Origin: Sphaerotilus microaerophilus
GTDB taxonomy: Bacteria > Pseudomonadota > Gammaproteobacteria > Burkholderiales > Burkholderiaceae_C
Assembly: GCF_023734135.1 (NCBI RefSeq)
Contig: NZ_AP025730.1
Coordinates: 2,914,001 to 2,978,000, forward strand
Length of the DNA stretch: 64,000 bases
Reading direction: 5' to 3'
The stretch's first letter is position 1, and each line of letters begins with the position of its first letter. Shown here piece by piece: positions 18,953-28,225 of the stretch. The notes under the pieces are model-generated. The model searched no databases. It worked only from the letters and a program-made list of their open reading frames with translations, and was not told the DNA's origin. Made by a program: the position numbers and the translations under genes.

Positions 18953-20875
18953 ATGCTCACCCGCCCAGAACGCTTGGACACGCCCACTGAAACTGCCTCG
19001 CCCGCGCCGGACGGCGGATGTGCGGGTCCGTGTGCGTCGGGCGACTGCACCACCGGCGCCGGCGCCGGCGTCGGCACCGGTACAAGTGCCAGGACCGGCA
19101 GGCTGCCCCCGGTGCTGCCCTGCGAGGCCGGCGACGAGGTGGGCGGCTGCCCCTCCTGGCCGGCGATCTGTGCCTCCGAGCGCCGTCTGCGCCGCGCGCT
19201 CTGGGCCAGCGGTGCCAGCGTCTGGGAGTGGCAGCAGGCCGAGGACCTCCTTGTGATGGACCCCATCAGCCTGCCCGGCGGGGTGCTCAGGCTGCCGACG
19301 CTGTCGCCAGCGGAGTTCATGCAGCGCCTGCACCCGGAGGACGCCGAGCCCGCTGGGCAGACCTGGCGCTCGCACCTGCAGGGGGTGCGGCCGGACTTCG
19401 AGATGTCGCTGCGCCTGCCCCATGCGGGCCGGCTGCGTTGGCTGCGGCTGCATGGGCGCGCCGTCGAGCGCGGGGCGGATGGCCAGGCGCTGCGCGTCAT
19501 CGGCACCGTCAAGGACATGACGGGCGAGCGCGAGGCTGCCGAGGCGCTCCAGGCCATGGCGCGCGAGCTGGAGCAGGTGGCCGGCCGCGATGGCCTCACC
19601 GACCTGCCCAACCGCAGCGGGCTGGAGAGCTACCTGACGAGCCGCCTGGGCAGCACGGGCGGCTTTGCACTGCTGCAGCTGGACATCGAGGGCTTCAAGG
19701 ACATCAACGATTCCTACGGGCATGAGGCCGGTGACCGCCTGCTGCGGGCGGCCTCCGAGCGCTTGCGTGGGGTGATCGGCCCCACCCGCGACGGCCTGCT
19801 GGCGCGCTGGAGCGGCACCAGCTTCTGCGCCGTGCTGCCGCCCGACAGCGGCGAGACGGAGGTGCGCGCCACCGCACAGGGGGTGATCGCCGCGTTCTCT
19901 TCCTCCTTCGAGATCGGGGGACACCAGGTGTCGCTCACCCCCAGCATCGGCGCCGTGCTGGCCCACCGTGATGGCGACACCGCGGTGGAGCTGCTGCGCA
20001 AGGTCGATGTGGCCACCTGTGCCGCGCGCGAGCCCGGCCGCAACGGGCTGGCCTTCTACGACGCCGGGCTGGAGGACGACGTGCAGCGCCGCGTGCGCCT
20101 GTTCAGCCTGCTGCGTGCCGATGCCGAGCGCAACGGTTTCGCCTTCGTTGCGCAGCCCAAGGTCGATGCGGCCGGCCGCGCGATCGGGGCCGAGCTGCTG
20201 ATGCGCTGGCCCACCGAGGCCTTCGGCTACGTCTCGCCGGTGGAGTTCATTCCGATGGCCGAGAAGCTCGGCCTGATCGGCCTGATGGGCCGCCACGCCC
20301 TGCACGCGGCGGCCCGCCTGGCCGCGCGCTGCCAGGCGGCCGGGCAGGCGCTGCCGGTGGCGGTCAACCTGTCGCCCAAGCAGCTGCTGCAGCCTGGCCT
20401 GGACCGCCAGCTGCTGCTGGCCTGCGAGCGCGCCGGCATCGCCCCGGCACTGCTGGAGCTGGAGCTGACCGAGTCGGCGCTGCTGGTGGGCATGGAGGTG
20501 GTCACGCCGGTGCTGCAGCGGCTGCGCCGGCAGGGCTTCTCGCTGGCGCTGGACGACTTCGGTACCGGCTACTCCTCGCTGAGCTACCTGCGCCAGCTGC
20601 CCTTCACCAAGGTCAAGATCGACCGCAGCTTCGTGATGGACATCGAGCGCGATGCGCGCGCGCTGCAGATGCTCGAACCGATGCTGCGGCTGTGCGAGGT
20701 GCTGGGCATGTCCACCGTGGCCGAGGGCGTTGAGACGCCCGCCCAGTTCGAGGCGCTGCGCCAGCTCGGCGTGCCCGAGTTCCAGGGCTACCACTTCGCG
20801 CGGCCGATGCCGCTGGAAGACTGGGCCCGGCGCGTCGAGCAGGCCGCCGGTGCGCCGGTGCCCTTGCCTGGCTGA
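18953..20875 (+). CDS. PAS-GGDEF-EAL protein with a degenerate GGDEF site; probable c-di-GMP phosphodiesterase
   Basis: Protein of 640 residues from the ATG at 18953, chosen for the GGAG ahead of it. Residues 1-75 are Gly/Ala/Cys-rich and disordered, a PAS domain spans about 85-200, GGDEF about 210-370 and EAL about 385-625. The GGDEF signature reads SGTSF (287-291), lacking the catalytic acidic residues, so cyclase activity is unlikely. The EAL motif reads ELL but keeps E414, and N472, E504, D534, D535, K555, E591 and Q611 are present with DDFGTGYSSL intact, so it should hydrolyse c-di-GMP. No membrane segment is seen; the input is cytoplasmic through PAS. Confidence 0.9.
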   Translation: MLTRPERLDTPTETASPAPDGGCAGPCASGDCTTGAGAGVGTGTSARTGRLPPVLPCEAGDEVGGCPSWPAICASERRLRRALWASGASVWEWQQAEDLLVMDPISLPGGVLRLPTLSPAEFMQRLHPEDAEPAGQTWRSHLQGVRPDFEMSLRLPHAGRLRWLRLHGRAVERGADGQALRVIGTVKDMTGEREAAEALQAMARELEQVAGRDGLTDLPNRSGLESYLTSRLGSTGGFALLQLDIEGFKDINDSYGHEAGDRLLRAASERLRGVIGPTRDGLLARWSGTSFCAVLPPDSGETEVRATAQGVIAAFSSSFEIGGHQVSLTPSIGAVLAHRDGDTAVELLRKVDVATCAAREPGRNGLAFYDAGLEDDVQRRVRLFSLLRADAERNGFAFVAQPKVDAAGRAIGAELLMRWPTEAFGYVSPVEFIPMAEKLGLIGLMGRHALHAAARLAARCQAAGQALPVAVNLSPKQLLQPGLDRQLLLACERAGIAPALLELELTESALLVGMEVVTPVLQRLRRQGFSLALDDFGTGYSSLSYLRQLPFTKVKIDRSFVMDIERDARALQMLEPMLRLCEVLGMSTVAEGVETPAQFEALRQLGVPEFQGYHFARPMPLEDWARRVEQAAGAPVPLPG

Positions 20876-20970
20876 GGAGTGTCCTGCGCACGGGTGGCCG
20901 TGCTGCTGCCTGGCGGGCGGGGCGCCATGCAGGGGCCTTGAGCGGCGTCAGCCCGGGCATCCCAGCCGCG

Positions 20971-20998
20971 TTTGCCGCCGGATGGCTCGTGCTATCTT
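20971..20998 (+). promoter_or_regulatory. Possible sigma-70 promoter of the SDR gene
   Basis: TTTGCC (20971-20976) and TATCTT (20993-20998) with a 16-bp spacer, 56 bp before the SDR start. The match is modest and is offered only as the best candidate. Confidence 0.3.
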
Positions 20999-21054
20999 CG
21001 TTGGCATCGCGGCCACCCACCGGCCGCACACAACGACAACGGAGCCTGAGAGCC

Positions 21055-21837
21055 ATGAGTTATGCGATCGATCTATCCGGCCGGGTGGCCCTGGTCACCG
21101 GCGCTTCCAGCGGCCTGGGCGCCCAGTTCGCACGCACCCTGGCCAAAGCCGGCGCGGCGGTGGTGCTGGCGGGGCGCCGCACCGATCGGCTCAAGGAGCT
21201 GCGTGCCGAGATCGAGGGGCAGGGCGGCGACGCCCATGTCATCAGCCTGGACGTGACGGACGTGAGCAGCATCCAGGCCGCGGTGGCCCACGCCGAGACC
21301 GAGGTGGGCACGCTTGACATCCTGATCAACAACTCGGGCGTCAGCACCACGCAGAAGCTGCTGGACGTCGAGCCCGAGGACTACGACTTCATCTTCGACA
21401 CCAACGTGCGCGGCGCCTTCTTCGTCGCCCAGGAGGTCGGCCGGCGCATGGTGCAGCGCGCCCGCGGCGCGGCGCCGGGCACCTACACGGGCGGGCGTAT
21501 CGTCAACATCGCGTCGATGGCCGGGCTGCGCGTGCTCAGCCAGATCGGCGTGTACGCGATGAGCAAGGCTGCGGTGATCCACATGACCCGCGCGATGGCG
21601 CTGGAGTGGGGCAAGTTCGGCATCAACGTCAACGCCATCTGCCCGGGCTACATCGACACCGAGATCAACCACCACCACTGGCAGACCGAGGGCGGCCAGA
21701 AGCTGGTGCAGATGCTGCCGCGCAAGCGCGTGGGCCAGCCGCAGGACCTGGACACCACGCTGCTGATGCTCTGCGCCAACGAGAGCCACTTCATCAACGG
21801 TGCCGTGATCCAGGCCGACGACGGCTTCGGCATCTGA
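21055..21837 (+). CDS. Short-chain dehydrogenase/reductase
   Basis: NAD(P)-dependent oxidoreductase of 260 residues. The start at 21055 has GGAG 11 bases upstream and places the nucleotide-binding motif GASSGLG at residues 16-22, as usual. Catalytic residues are S154, Y167 and K171 (YAMSK), with NNSG near 92-95 and the [11 protein letters not shown] segment after. The arginine pair after the second strand (GRRTDRL) suggests NADP(H). The substrate is not evident. The next gene, yceH, starts 26 bp later. Confidence 0.92.
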   Translation: MSYAIDLSGRVALVTGASSGLGAQFARTLAKAGAAVVLAGRRTDRLKELRAEIEGQGGDAHVISLDVTDVSSIQAAVAHAETEVGTLDILINNSGVSTTQKLLDVEPEDYDFIFDTNVRGAFFVAQEVGRRMVQRARGAAPGTYTGGRIVNIASMAGLRVLSQIGVYAMSKAAVIHMTRAMALEWGKFGINVNAICPGYIDTEINHHHWQTEGGQKLVQMLPRKRVGQPQDLDTTLLMLCANESHFINGAVIQADDGFGI

Positions 21838-21862
21838 TGCGCCCGGCACAGGAGGCCCGACG

Positions 21863-22579
21863 ATGAGGGATCTGAGCCCGCTGGAAGCGCGTGTGGTCGC
21901 GGTGCTGGTCGAGAAGCAGGCGACGGTGCCCGACACCTACCCGATGTCGCTCAACGCCCTGCTGGCCGGCATCAACCAGAAGACCGCGCGTGAGCCGGTC
22001 ATGAACGTGGCCGAGTCGCTGCTGCTGACCGCGCTGGACGAGCTGAAGTCGATGAGCCTGGTCTTCGAGGGCAGCGGCAGCCGGGTGGTGCGCTACGAGC
22101 ACAACCTCGGGCGCGTGCTGGTGGTGCCCAGCCAGGCGGTGGCGCTGCTGGCCACACTGATGCTGCGCGGCCCGCAGACCGCCGCCGAGCTGCGCCAGCA
22201 CAGCGAGCGGCTGCACCGCTTTGCCGACATCTCCTCGGTCGAGGCCTTCCTGGAAGAGCTGGCCGACCGCTACCCGCCCAAGGTGCAGAAGCTGCCGCGC
22301 GCACCCGGCGCCCGCGAATCGCGCTGGGTGCACCTGCTCTGCGGCCCGCCGGACGAGGCGCTGCTGCACCCCGCCCCCGCGGCGCCCGGCAGCGCCCCCG
22401 CAGCGGCGACGGCAGTGGACCTCGACGAACTGGCCGTGCTGCGCGCCGAGCAGCGCCAGCTCCACGCCGAGGTGGCCGAGCTGCGGGCCCAAGTGGCGCG
22501 CCTGGCCGGCGAGCTGGGCGTGGACCTGGCGGTCCCGGCCGCGCCGGCTGCCACCGCCGCCGCCGAGCCCGGGGCCTGA
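21863..22579 (+). CDS. yceH: YceH family protein (UPF0502/DUF480)
   Basis: Conserved protein of 238 residues, function unknown, with two winged-helix-like halves. The hallmark N-terminus [31 protein letters not shown] is followed by [12 protein letters not shown]. The second half begins at [13 protein letters not shown] and includes [15 protein letters not shown]. The C-terminal 70 residues are an Ala/Glu-rich helix, longer than in the Escherichia coli protein. It is three bases from the next gene. Confidence 0.9.
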   Translation: MRDLSPLEARVVAVLVEKQATVPDTYPMSLNALLAGINQKTAREPVMNVAESLLLTALDELKSMSLVFEGSGSRVVRYEHNLGRVLVVPSQAVALLATLMLRGPQTAAELRQHSERLHRFADISSVEAFLEELADRYPPKVQKLPRAPGARESRWVHLLCGPPDEALLHPAPAAPGSAPAAATAVDLDELAVLRAEQRQLHAEVAELRAQVARLAGELGVDLAVPAAPAATAAAEPGA

Positions 22580-22582
22580 GCC

Positions 22583-23002
22583 ATGCGCTTCCTGGTCCCC
22601 GACGACAAGAAGCTCACGCACGAGATGACCTTCCCGATCCGCTGGGGGGACATGGACGCGATGGGCCACGTCAACAACACCCTCTACTTCCGCTACCTGG
22701 AGATGGTGCGCCTGGACTGGTTCGACGCGCTCGGCCTGGCGCCCAACCCGGCAGGCGAGGGGCCGGTGATCGTCAACGCCTTCTGCAACTTCTACCAGCA
22801 GCTGGAGTACCCGGCGCAGGTGCTCGCGAAGCACTACGTGCGCAACCCCGGGCGCAGCAGCTTCGACACCTACGTAACGCTGGAGCGCAGCGACCGGCCA
22901 GGCCACATCCACGCCGCCGGTGGCGCCAAGATCGTCTGGGTCGACTTCCCGAAGCAGAAGTCCACGCCGCTGCCGGCGGCCCTGCGCGCGCTGGTCAGCT
23001 GA
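22583..23002 (+). CDS. Acyl-CoA thioesterase, 4HBT/YbgC-like hotdog family
   Basis: Hotdog-fold protein of 139 residues. The segment IRWGDMDAMGHVNNTLYFRYLE contains the 4-hydroxybenzoyl-CoA thioesterase-type catalytic aspartate and the conserved HVNN. It would hydrolyse short or aromatic acyl-CoA thioesters; the substrate is unknown. It follows yceH by three bases and is followed by rmuC after 66 bp. Confidence 0.9.
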   Translation: MRFLVPDDKKLTHEMTFPIRWGDMDAMGHVNNTLYFRYLEMVRLDWFDALGLAPNPAGEGPVIVNAFCNFYQQLEYPAQVLAKHYVRNPGRSSFDTYVTLERSDRPGHIHAAGGAKIVWVDFPKQKSTPLPAALRALVS

Positions 23003-23068
23003 GGCGCGCCGCGGATCAGGGCGTACCGATAGGGCACGCCGCCACAGTGCGGCTGAGACAATGCAGGG

Positions 23069-24598
23069 ATGACTTTTGGCCAGGCCCTTGGGCTGCTCGG
23101 CGCGCTGGCGCTGCTGCAGCTGATCCTCCTCGTTCTCCTGTGGCTGCGCCTGCGGGCCACCTCGCGCCCGGATCGGCTGGAGGGCCTGCTCGACGCCTGG
23201 CAGGACGCCCAGGACGGGCGCAGCCAGCGCCTGGCGCAGGACCTGCGCGGCGAGCTGGGCGAGAGCGCGCGCGGCACCCGGCTCGAACTCGGTAGCCGGC
23301 TGGCGGAGTTCCAGCGTGCGCTGCAGGCGCAATCCAGCGACGTGGCGCGCACACAGAACGAGCAGATCGACGCCTTCCGCGTCCAGCTCGCGGCGATGCA
23401 GCAGGCCGTGACCCAGTCGCTGCAGCAGGCGGGCGCGGTGCAGGCCCAGCAGGCCCAGGCGGCGCGCGAGGCGCAGGATGCGGCGCTGCAGCGCTTTGGC
23501 AGCGCCCAGGCCGAGCAGTGGCGTGCGCTCGGTGAGGCCAACGACCGCCGGCTGGGCGAGCTGCGGGGGGCGGTCGAGCAGCGCCTGGCCGGCGTGCAGG
23601 CCAGCGTCGAGGAGCGGCTGGCCGCGCTGCAGGCCGACAACGAGAAGCGCCTGGAGCAGATGCGCGCCACGGTGGACGAGAAGCTGCACGCCACGCTGGA
23701 AACGCGGCTGGGCGAGAGCTTCCGCCACGTGGCCGAGCGGCTGGAGCAGGTGCACCGTGGCCTGGGCGAGATGCAGGCGCTGGCGCAGGGCGTGGGCGAC
23801 CTCAAGCGCGTGCTGGGCAACGTCAAGACGCGCGGCATCTTCGGCGAGGTGCAGCTGGCCGCGCTGCTGGAGCAGGTCTTTACCCCGCAGCAGTACGCGC
23901 TGAACGTGGCCACGGTGCCGGGCAGCAACGAGCGGGTCGAGTTTGCGATCCGCCTGCCCGGGCGTGCGTCGTCCGGCAGTGGCGCCGACGACACCGTGTG
24001 GCTGCCGCTGGACGCCAAGTTCCCGCGCGAGGACTACGAGCGCCTGCTCGACGCGCAGGACCGCGCCGACCGCGAGGCTGCCGACGCGGCCCACCGCGCG
24101 CTGGAGCAGCGCATCCGCGACGAGGCGAAAACCATCGCCGCCAAGTACCTGGCACCGCCGCACACCACCGACTTCGCGGTGCTCTTCGTGCCCACCGAGG
24201 GCCTGTACGCCGAGCTGCTGCGCCGCCCCGGCCTGGCCGAGGCGCTGCAGCGCCAATACCGCGTCACGCTGGCCGGGCCCACCACCCTGCTGGCGCTGCT
24301 CAACAGCCTGCAGATGGGCTTTCGCACCCTGGCGCTGGAGCGGCGCAGCTCCGAGGTCTGGCAGGTGCTGGGCGCCGTCAAGACCGAGTTCGCCAAGTTT
24401 GGCGACGTGCTGGAGAAGACGCGCAAGAAGCTGCAGGAGGCCGGCAGCACCATCGAGGCGGCCGAGGTGCGCACCCGCGCCATGGCGCGCCAGCTGCGCG
24501 GCGTCGAGGCGCTTGAACCCGGGCGGGCCGACGAGCTGCTGGGGCTGGCCGATGCGCCACCGCGCATCGACCTGGCCGACGGGAGTGCCGCCCGATGA
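23069..24598 (+). CDS. rmuC: DNA recombination protein RmuC homologue
   Basis: Protein of 509 residues. An N-terminal helix (LGLLGALALLQLILLVLLWL) anchors it to the membrane, then a long coiled coil rich in Gln/Glu/Arg (about residues 40-235) leads into the RmuC domain (GNVKTRGIFGEVQLAALLEQVFTPQQY, LPLDAKFPREDYERLLDA, RVTLAGPTTLLALLNSLQMGFR). RmuC proteins are predicted endonuclease-like factors limiting inversions at short repeats. Its stop overlaps the next start as ATGA. Confidence 0.93.
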   Translation: MTFGQALGLLGALALLQLILLVLLWLRLRATSRPDRLEGLLDAWQDAQDGRSQRLAQDLRGELGESARGTRLELGSRLAEFQRALQAQSSDVARTQNEQIDAFRVQLAAMQQAVTQSLQQAGAVQAQQAQAAREAQDAALQRFGSAQAEQWRALGEANDRRLGELRGAVEQRLAGVQASVEERLAALQADNEKRLEQMRATVDEKLHATLETRLGESFRHVAERLEQVHRGLGEMQALAQGVGDLKRVLGNVKTRGIFGEVQLAALLEQVFTPQQYALNVATVPGSNERVEFAIRLPGRASSGSGADDTVWLPLDAKFPREDYERLLDAQDRADREAADAAHRALEQRIRDEAKTIAAKYLAPPHTTDFAVLFVPTEGLYAELLRRPGLAEALQRQYRVTLAGPTTLLALLNSLQMGFRTLALERRSSEVWQVLGAVKTEFAKFGDVLEKTRKKLQEAGSTIEAAEVRTRAMARQLRGVEALEPGRADELLGLADAPPRIDLADGSAAR

Positions 24599-25884
24599 CG
24601 GGCGCCCTGGCCCGGGTGCCGGGCCGCACGCTGGCGGCCCTGGTCACCGCACAGATCTGCCTGCATGCCGCCATGTCCGGCCTGCGCCTGGCGCTGCCGC
24701 TGATGCTGCTGCGCCAGGGTCCCACACCCTGGTGGAGTGCCGAGGCGGTGGCCGGCGTGATGCTGGGGCTGTTCGCCCTGGCGCCGGTGGCGCTGGCGCT
24801 GCCGGCCGGGCGCTGGGTGGACCGGCGCGGCTACCACCGGCCGGTGCACGCCTCGGTGGCGATGGTGCTGCTGGCCGGCCTGCTGGCGCTGCCGTCGGTC
24901 TGGCTCCAGGGGGGATGGCAGCTGCTGTGGCTGGTGCCCGCCGCCACGCTGGCCGGCACGGGCTGCAACGTCGGCCTGATCGCGATGCAGCGCACCGCCG
25001 GCCAGCTGGTGCAGCGGGCGGCGCAGGCGGCTGATGACGCCGACCCGGCCGAGCTGCGCCGCGTCTTCAGCTGGCTGGGGTTGGCTCCGGCATTGAGCAA
25101 CGTCATCGGCCCGGTGCTGGTGGGCCTGCTGATCGACGCGCAGGGCTTTGCGCTGGCCTATGCGGTGATGGCCGTGCTGCCCTTGCTCACCCTGGCCTGG
25201 TCGAGGCGCATCCCGCGTGAGCAGCGGCCGGTCTGGTCGCCCTCGCAGGCGGCGGCGCTGGCGGCCGAGCGCCATTCGCCGCTGGGCCTGCTGCGCCTGC
25301 CGGGCGTGGCCAGCCTGCTGGCGCTGAACTGGTTCTTCTCCAGCAGCTGGGACCTGCATGCCTTCCTGGTGCCGCTGCTGGGGCACGAGCGGGGCCTGAG
25401 CGCCTCGGCCATCGGCAGCGTGCTCGGTCTGTTCGCCTTCGCGGTGTCGGCGGTGCGCCTGCTGATCCCGCTGGTGGCGCGGCGCTGGAGCGAGCGCCAG
25501 GTGCTGACCGGCTCCAGCATCGTGGTGGCCGCCTGCTTCGTGGTCTACCCCTGGGCGCAGACGGCAGCGGCCATGGCCGCCTGCGCGCTGGTGCTCGGGC
25601 TGGCGCTGGGCGCGGTGCAGCCGATGATCATGACCACGCTGCACCACCTCGCGCCGCCGGCCCAGCAGGGCGAGGCGATCGCGCTGCGCTCCACCGTCAT
25701 CAACCTCTCCAGCACCCTGCTGCCGATGGGCTTTGGCCTGATCGGCGCGGCGCTGGGGCCCTCGCTGCTGTTTCGCGGCATGGCGCTGCTGCTGCTGGTC
25801 GGCGCGCTGCCGCTGGTGGCGCGGCTGCACGCGGTGAGTTCGCAGGCCGGTTCATCCCCAGGTCCTCAGCCGCCGCCGCGCTGA
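24595..25884 (+). CDS. Major facilitator superfamily transporter
   Basis: Inner-membrane protein of 429 residues with about twelve hydrophobic segments. The MFS loop signature is visible as GRWVDRRGYHRPV near residue 75. Helix-rich halves are separated by a cytoplasmic loop around residues 200-230. The substrate is unknown. It is translationally coupled to rmuC and overlaps the convergent mnmC gene by 19 bp at the 3' end. Confidence 0.85.
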   Translation: MTGALARVPGRTLAALVTAQICLHAAMSGLRLALPLMLLRQGPTPWWSAEAVAGVMLGLFALAPVALALPAGRWVDRRGYHRPVHASVAMVLLAGLLALPSVWLQGGWQLLWLVPAATLAGTGCNVGLIAMQRTAGQLVQRAAQAADDADPAELRRVFSWLGLAPALSNVIGPVLVGLLIDAQGFALAYAVMAVLPLLTLAWSRRIPREQRPVWSPSQAAALAAERHSPLGLLRLPGVASLLALNWFFSSSWDLHAFLVPLLGHERGLSASAIGSVLGLFAFAVSAVRLLIPLVARRWSERQVLTGSSIVVAACFVVYPWAQTAAAMAACALVLGLALGAVQPMIMTTLHHLAPPAQQGEAIALRSTVINLSSTLLPMGFGLIGAALGPSLLFRGMALLLLVGALPLVARLHAVSSQAGSSPGPQPPPR

Positions 25885-27962
25885 GACCGCAGCAGGAAGC
25901 GGGCAGGGTCCAGCGCGTCGCGCAGCTCGCTGTCCACCGGGCAGGGCGCGCCCGTGACCCAGCTCGCCAGCAGCTCGGCGGCCAGCACCGCGCTGGTCAG
26001 CCCGCGCGAGCCCAGCCCGGTGCAGACGTACAGGCCGCCGTCGGCGTCGTGGCCGCGCGGCAGCTGCCGGGCGGCGTCCAGCCGGGCACCGGCGGCGCGG
26101 GCGCGTTCCAGCGCCGCCGCATCGACCAGCGGGCCGACCAGCGGCAGCCGGTCCGGCGTGGTGGCCCGCCAGCCGCAGCGCCCGTCCAGCTCGCCCGGCG
26201 TCAGGCCCAGCTGCCCCAGCAGCGCGGGCAGCGCGAGCTGATCGGCGGGCGCTGTGTCCCGCCGTTCAGCGCCAAAGAGCCCCAGCGCCGCGGCCCGCTG
26301 CAGGTTCTCCACGTGGTCGCCGTCGCGCACGGTCGGGTCATCGTCATCGAGCTGGGTGGTCGCGCCGGTCAGCACCCGGCCGTCGGGCAGCGCCAGCGCA
26401 TAGCCGGCGCCTGCCAGGGCCGCACGCGGCACCCGCACCGCGCCCCGCTCGATCGCCCGCGCCGGCAGCACGGTGGTCTGGCCACGCGCCGCCGCCAGCG
26501 GCAGCGGCGTGGGCGCCAGCGTCGCCGTGTGCGCGCCGGCTGCCAGCAGGCGGGGGATGTCCAGCGCCTGCGCCAGCACCACCACCGGCGCATCGGCGAT
26601 CGGCTGGCCCTGCTCATCGAGCGCCTGCCAATGGCGCCCACCCGCCGCAGCGTCGATCCGTGCCAGCCGCGCCACGCGCCGCCCGCCCAGAAAGGCCGCC
26701 CCCGCCAAGCGCTGTGCCTCGCCCAGCAGCCAGCCGCACCAGTCGTGTGGCGACAGCCAGCCTCCTTGCCCGAACCACCAGCCGCCCTGCGGCAGCGGCA
26801 GGCCGATCCGCGCGGAGGCCTCGCCCGCATCCAGCCAGCGCAGGAACGTATCCGGCAGGCCGACATCGGCGAGCCGCGCCTCGGCCCGCCCGCGGTCCAG
26901 CCGGGTCTCCAGGCGCAGGAAGCCGTCGACCCGGCCCGCCACCTCGCCACGCGCGATGGGCGGGCCCGCCAACTGCGCCGTGCGCAACCCGCCGGCGCGG
27001 AACCAGCGCGCGTGCAGGCTGTCCGGCGCGTTGAAGATCGGGTGCATCAGCCCGCCCGGGTTGCCGGAGGTGCGCCCGGCCGGCGCCGGCTCGGCGTCGA
27101 TCACCTGCGCGCGCCAGCCCTGCTGCGCCAGCGCCCAGGCCGCCGCGCAGCCCGCCAGCCCGGCGCCGATCACGAGGGCCTCGCGTGCTGATGCGGGCGG
27201 CTCGCCGCTCACCGGCCGGAACGCCACCGGCGCCGGCGTGCGAAAGCGCGGCGCAAAGCGGGCCACCGTCATCTCGCGCTTGGCGCCAAAGCCCGCGCGC
27301 AGCTCGACCGTGAAGCCCGCCGACGCCAGCCCGTCGCGCACCGCCCGCGCGGCGCTCCAGGTGGCCGCAGTGGCGCCCGGCGCGGCGACCCGGCCCAGGC
27401 GCATGAAGACCTCCGGCGTCCACATGGCGGCGTTGCGTGCCGGCGCAAACCCGTCCAGGTAGATCGCGTCGGCCTCCAGCTGCAGCCCGCGCAGCCGCTC
27501 GTTCACATCGCCCAGCGCCAGGTGCAGCTGCACCCGGCCGTCCTCGAAGTCCAGGCGGTGCACATCCGGCGTGGCCAGCGGCCAGGCCGCCACCAGCTGC
27601 GCGGTCAGCCCGGGCAGCTCGCGCGCGCCATCGCTGGCCGCGTGCACCCGCGCAATGTCCGCGCGCGTGGCCGGGTGCTTCTCGATGGCCACGTACACCA
27701 GCCGCTCGCTGCGCCGCGGATCGTCCCGCCACGCCGCCCAGGTGGCCAGGAAGTTGTGCCCCAGCCCGAAGCCGGTCTCCAGCACCACGAACCGCTGCCG
27801 CCCCGCCCAGCGCTGCGGCAGCCCGTTGCCGCCCAGGAACACATGCCACGCCTGCGCCAGCGCGCCCTCGCTGCTGTGATACACGTCGCCAAAGTCAGGC
27901 GCGGTGGGGATGCCCTGCGGGTCGAACTCGATGCGGGCGGGGGTGATCGGGGAGCGGAGCAT
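25866..27962 (-). CDS. mnmC: Bifunctional tRNA mnm5s2U biosynthesis protein MnmC
   Basis: Protein of 698 residues that finishes 5-methylaminomethyl-2-thiouridine at the tRNA wobble position. The N-terminal methyltransferase domain has DFGDVYHS, WHVFLGGNGLPQRW, ETGFGLGHNFLATW and IYLDGFAPARNAAMWTPEVF. From about residue 260 the FAD-dependent oxidoreductase domain begins (LVIGAGLAGCAAAWALAQQGW) and ends with CGWRATTPDRLPLVG and YVCTGLGSRGLTSAVLAAELLAS. The frame stays open far upstream, but the family N-terminus matches the ATG at 27962; a start 10 codons earlier is also possible. Confidence 0.94.
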   Translation of the reverse strand: MLRSPITPARIEFDPQGIPTAPDFGDVYHSSEGALAQAWHVFLGGNGLPQRWAGRQRFVVLETGFGLGHNFLATWAAWRDDPRRSERLVYVAIEKHPATRADIARVHAASDGARELPGLTAQLVAAWPLATPDVHRLDFEDGRVQLHLALGDVNERLRGLQLEADAIYLDGFAPARNAAMWTPEVFMRLGRVAAPGATAATWSAARAVRDGLASAGFTVELRAGFGAKREMTVARFAPRFRTPAPVAFRPVSGEPPASAREALVIGAGLAGCAAAWALAQQGWRAQVIDAEPAPAGRTSGNPGGLMHPIFNAPDSLHARWFRAGGLRTAQLAGPPIARGEVAGRVDGFLRLETRLDRGRAEARLADVGLPDTFLRWLDAGEASARIGLPLPQGGWWFGQGGWLSPHDWCGWLLGEAQRLAGAAFLGGRRVARLARIDAAAGGRHWQALDEQGQPIADAPVVVLAQALDIPRLLAAGAHTATLAPTPLPLAAARGQTTVLPARAIERGAVRVPRAALAGAGYALALPDGRVLTGATTQLDDDDPTVRDGDHVENLQRAAALGLFGAERRDTAPADQLALPALLGQLGLTPGELDGRCGWRATTPDRLPLVGPLVDAAALERARAAGARLDAARQLPRGHDADGGLYVCTGLGSRGLTSAVLAAELLASWVTGAPCPVDSELRDALDPARFLLRSQRGGG

Positions 27963-28225
27963 GGGCCGGGGCAAGGCAGACAGGCCCGGCATTGTCGGGC
28001 CGGTACGGGCGCTTGGCCGGGGGCGGGGGCTCAAGTGGCGGCACGGCCTTGACGCGGGACAAGGGGAGGGGTGAGCCGAGCATGGGCTTCGGCCGACCGG
28101 TCGGTGAAGCGATGAAGAAGGAAGACCAGCTTGCCGTGGTCGATGAACGGCCGGGTCGCCTTCTGAAGGGATGGCCACCCACGCTGCCAGGACGGTCTGC
28201 CTTGAACGGCACCCGACGAGCGCGT
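27963..28225. other. Intergenic region between mnmC and the molybdoenzyme genes
   Basis: About 263 bp. A perfect 12-bp palindrome, CCGACCGGTCGG, lies at 28093-28104. Short open frames on both strands show no family features. It may hold the mnmC promoter and the end of the molybdoenzyme transcript; no clear terminator is seen. Confidence 0.4.

Noticed and set aside
21794..24256. 820-codon open frame on the minus strand across yceH, thioesterase and rmuC
   Set aside because: Shadow crossing several well-supported plus-strand genes.
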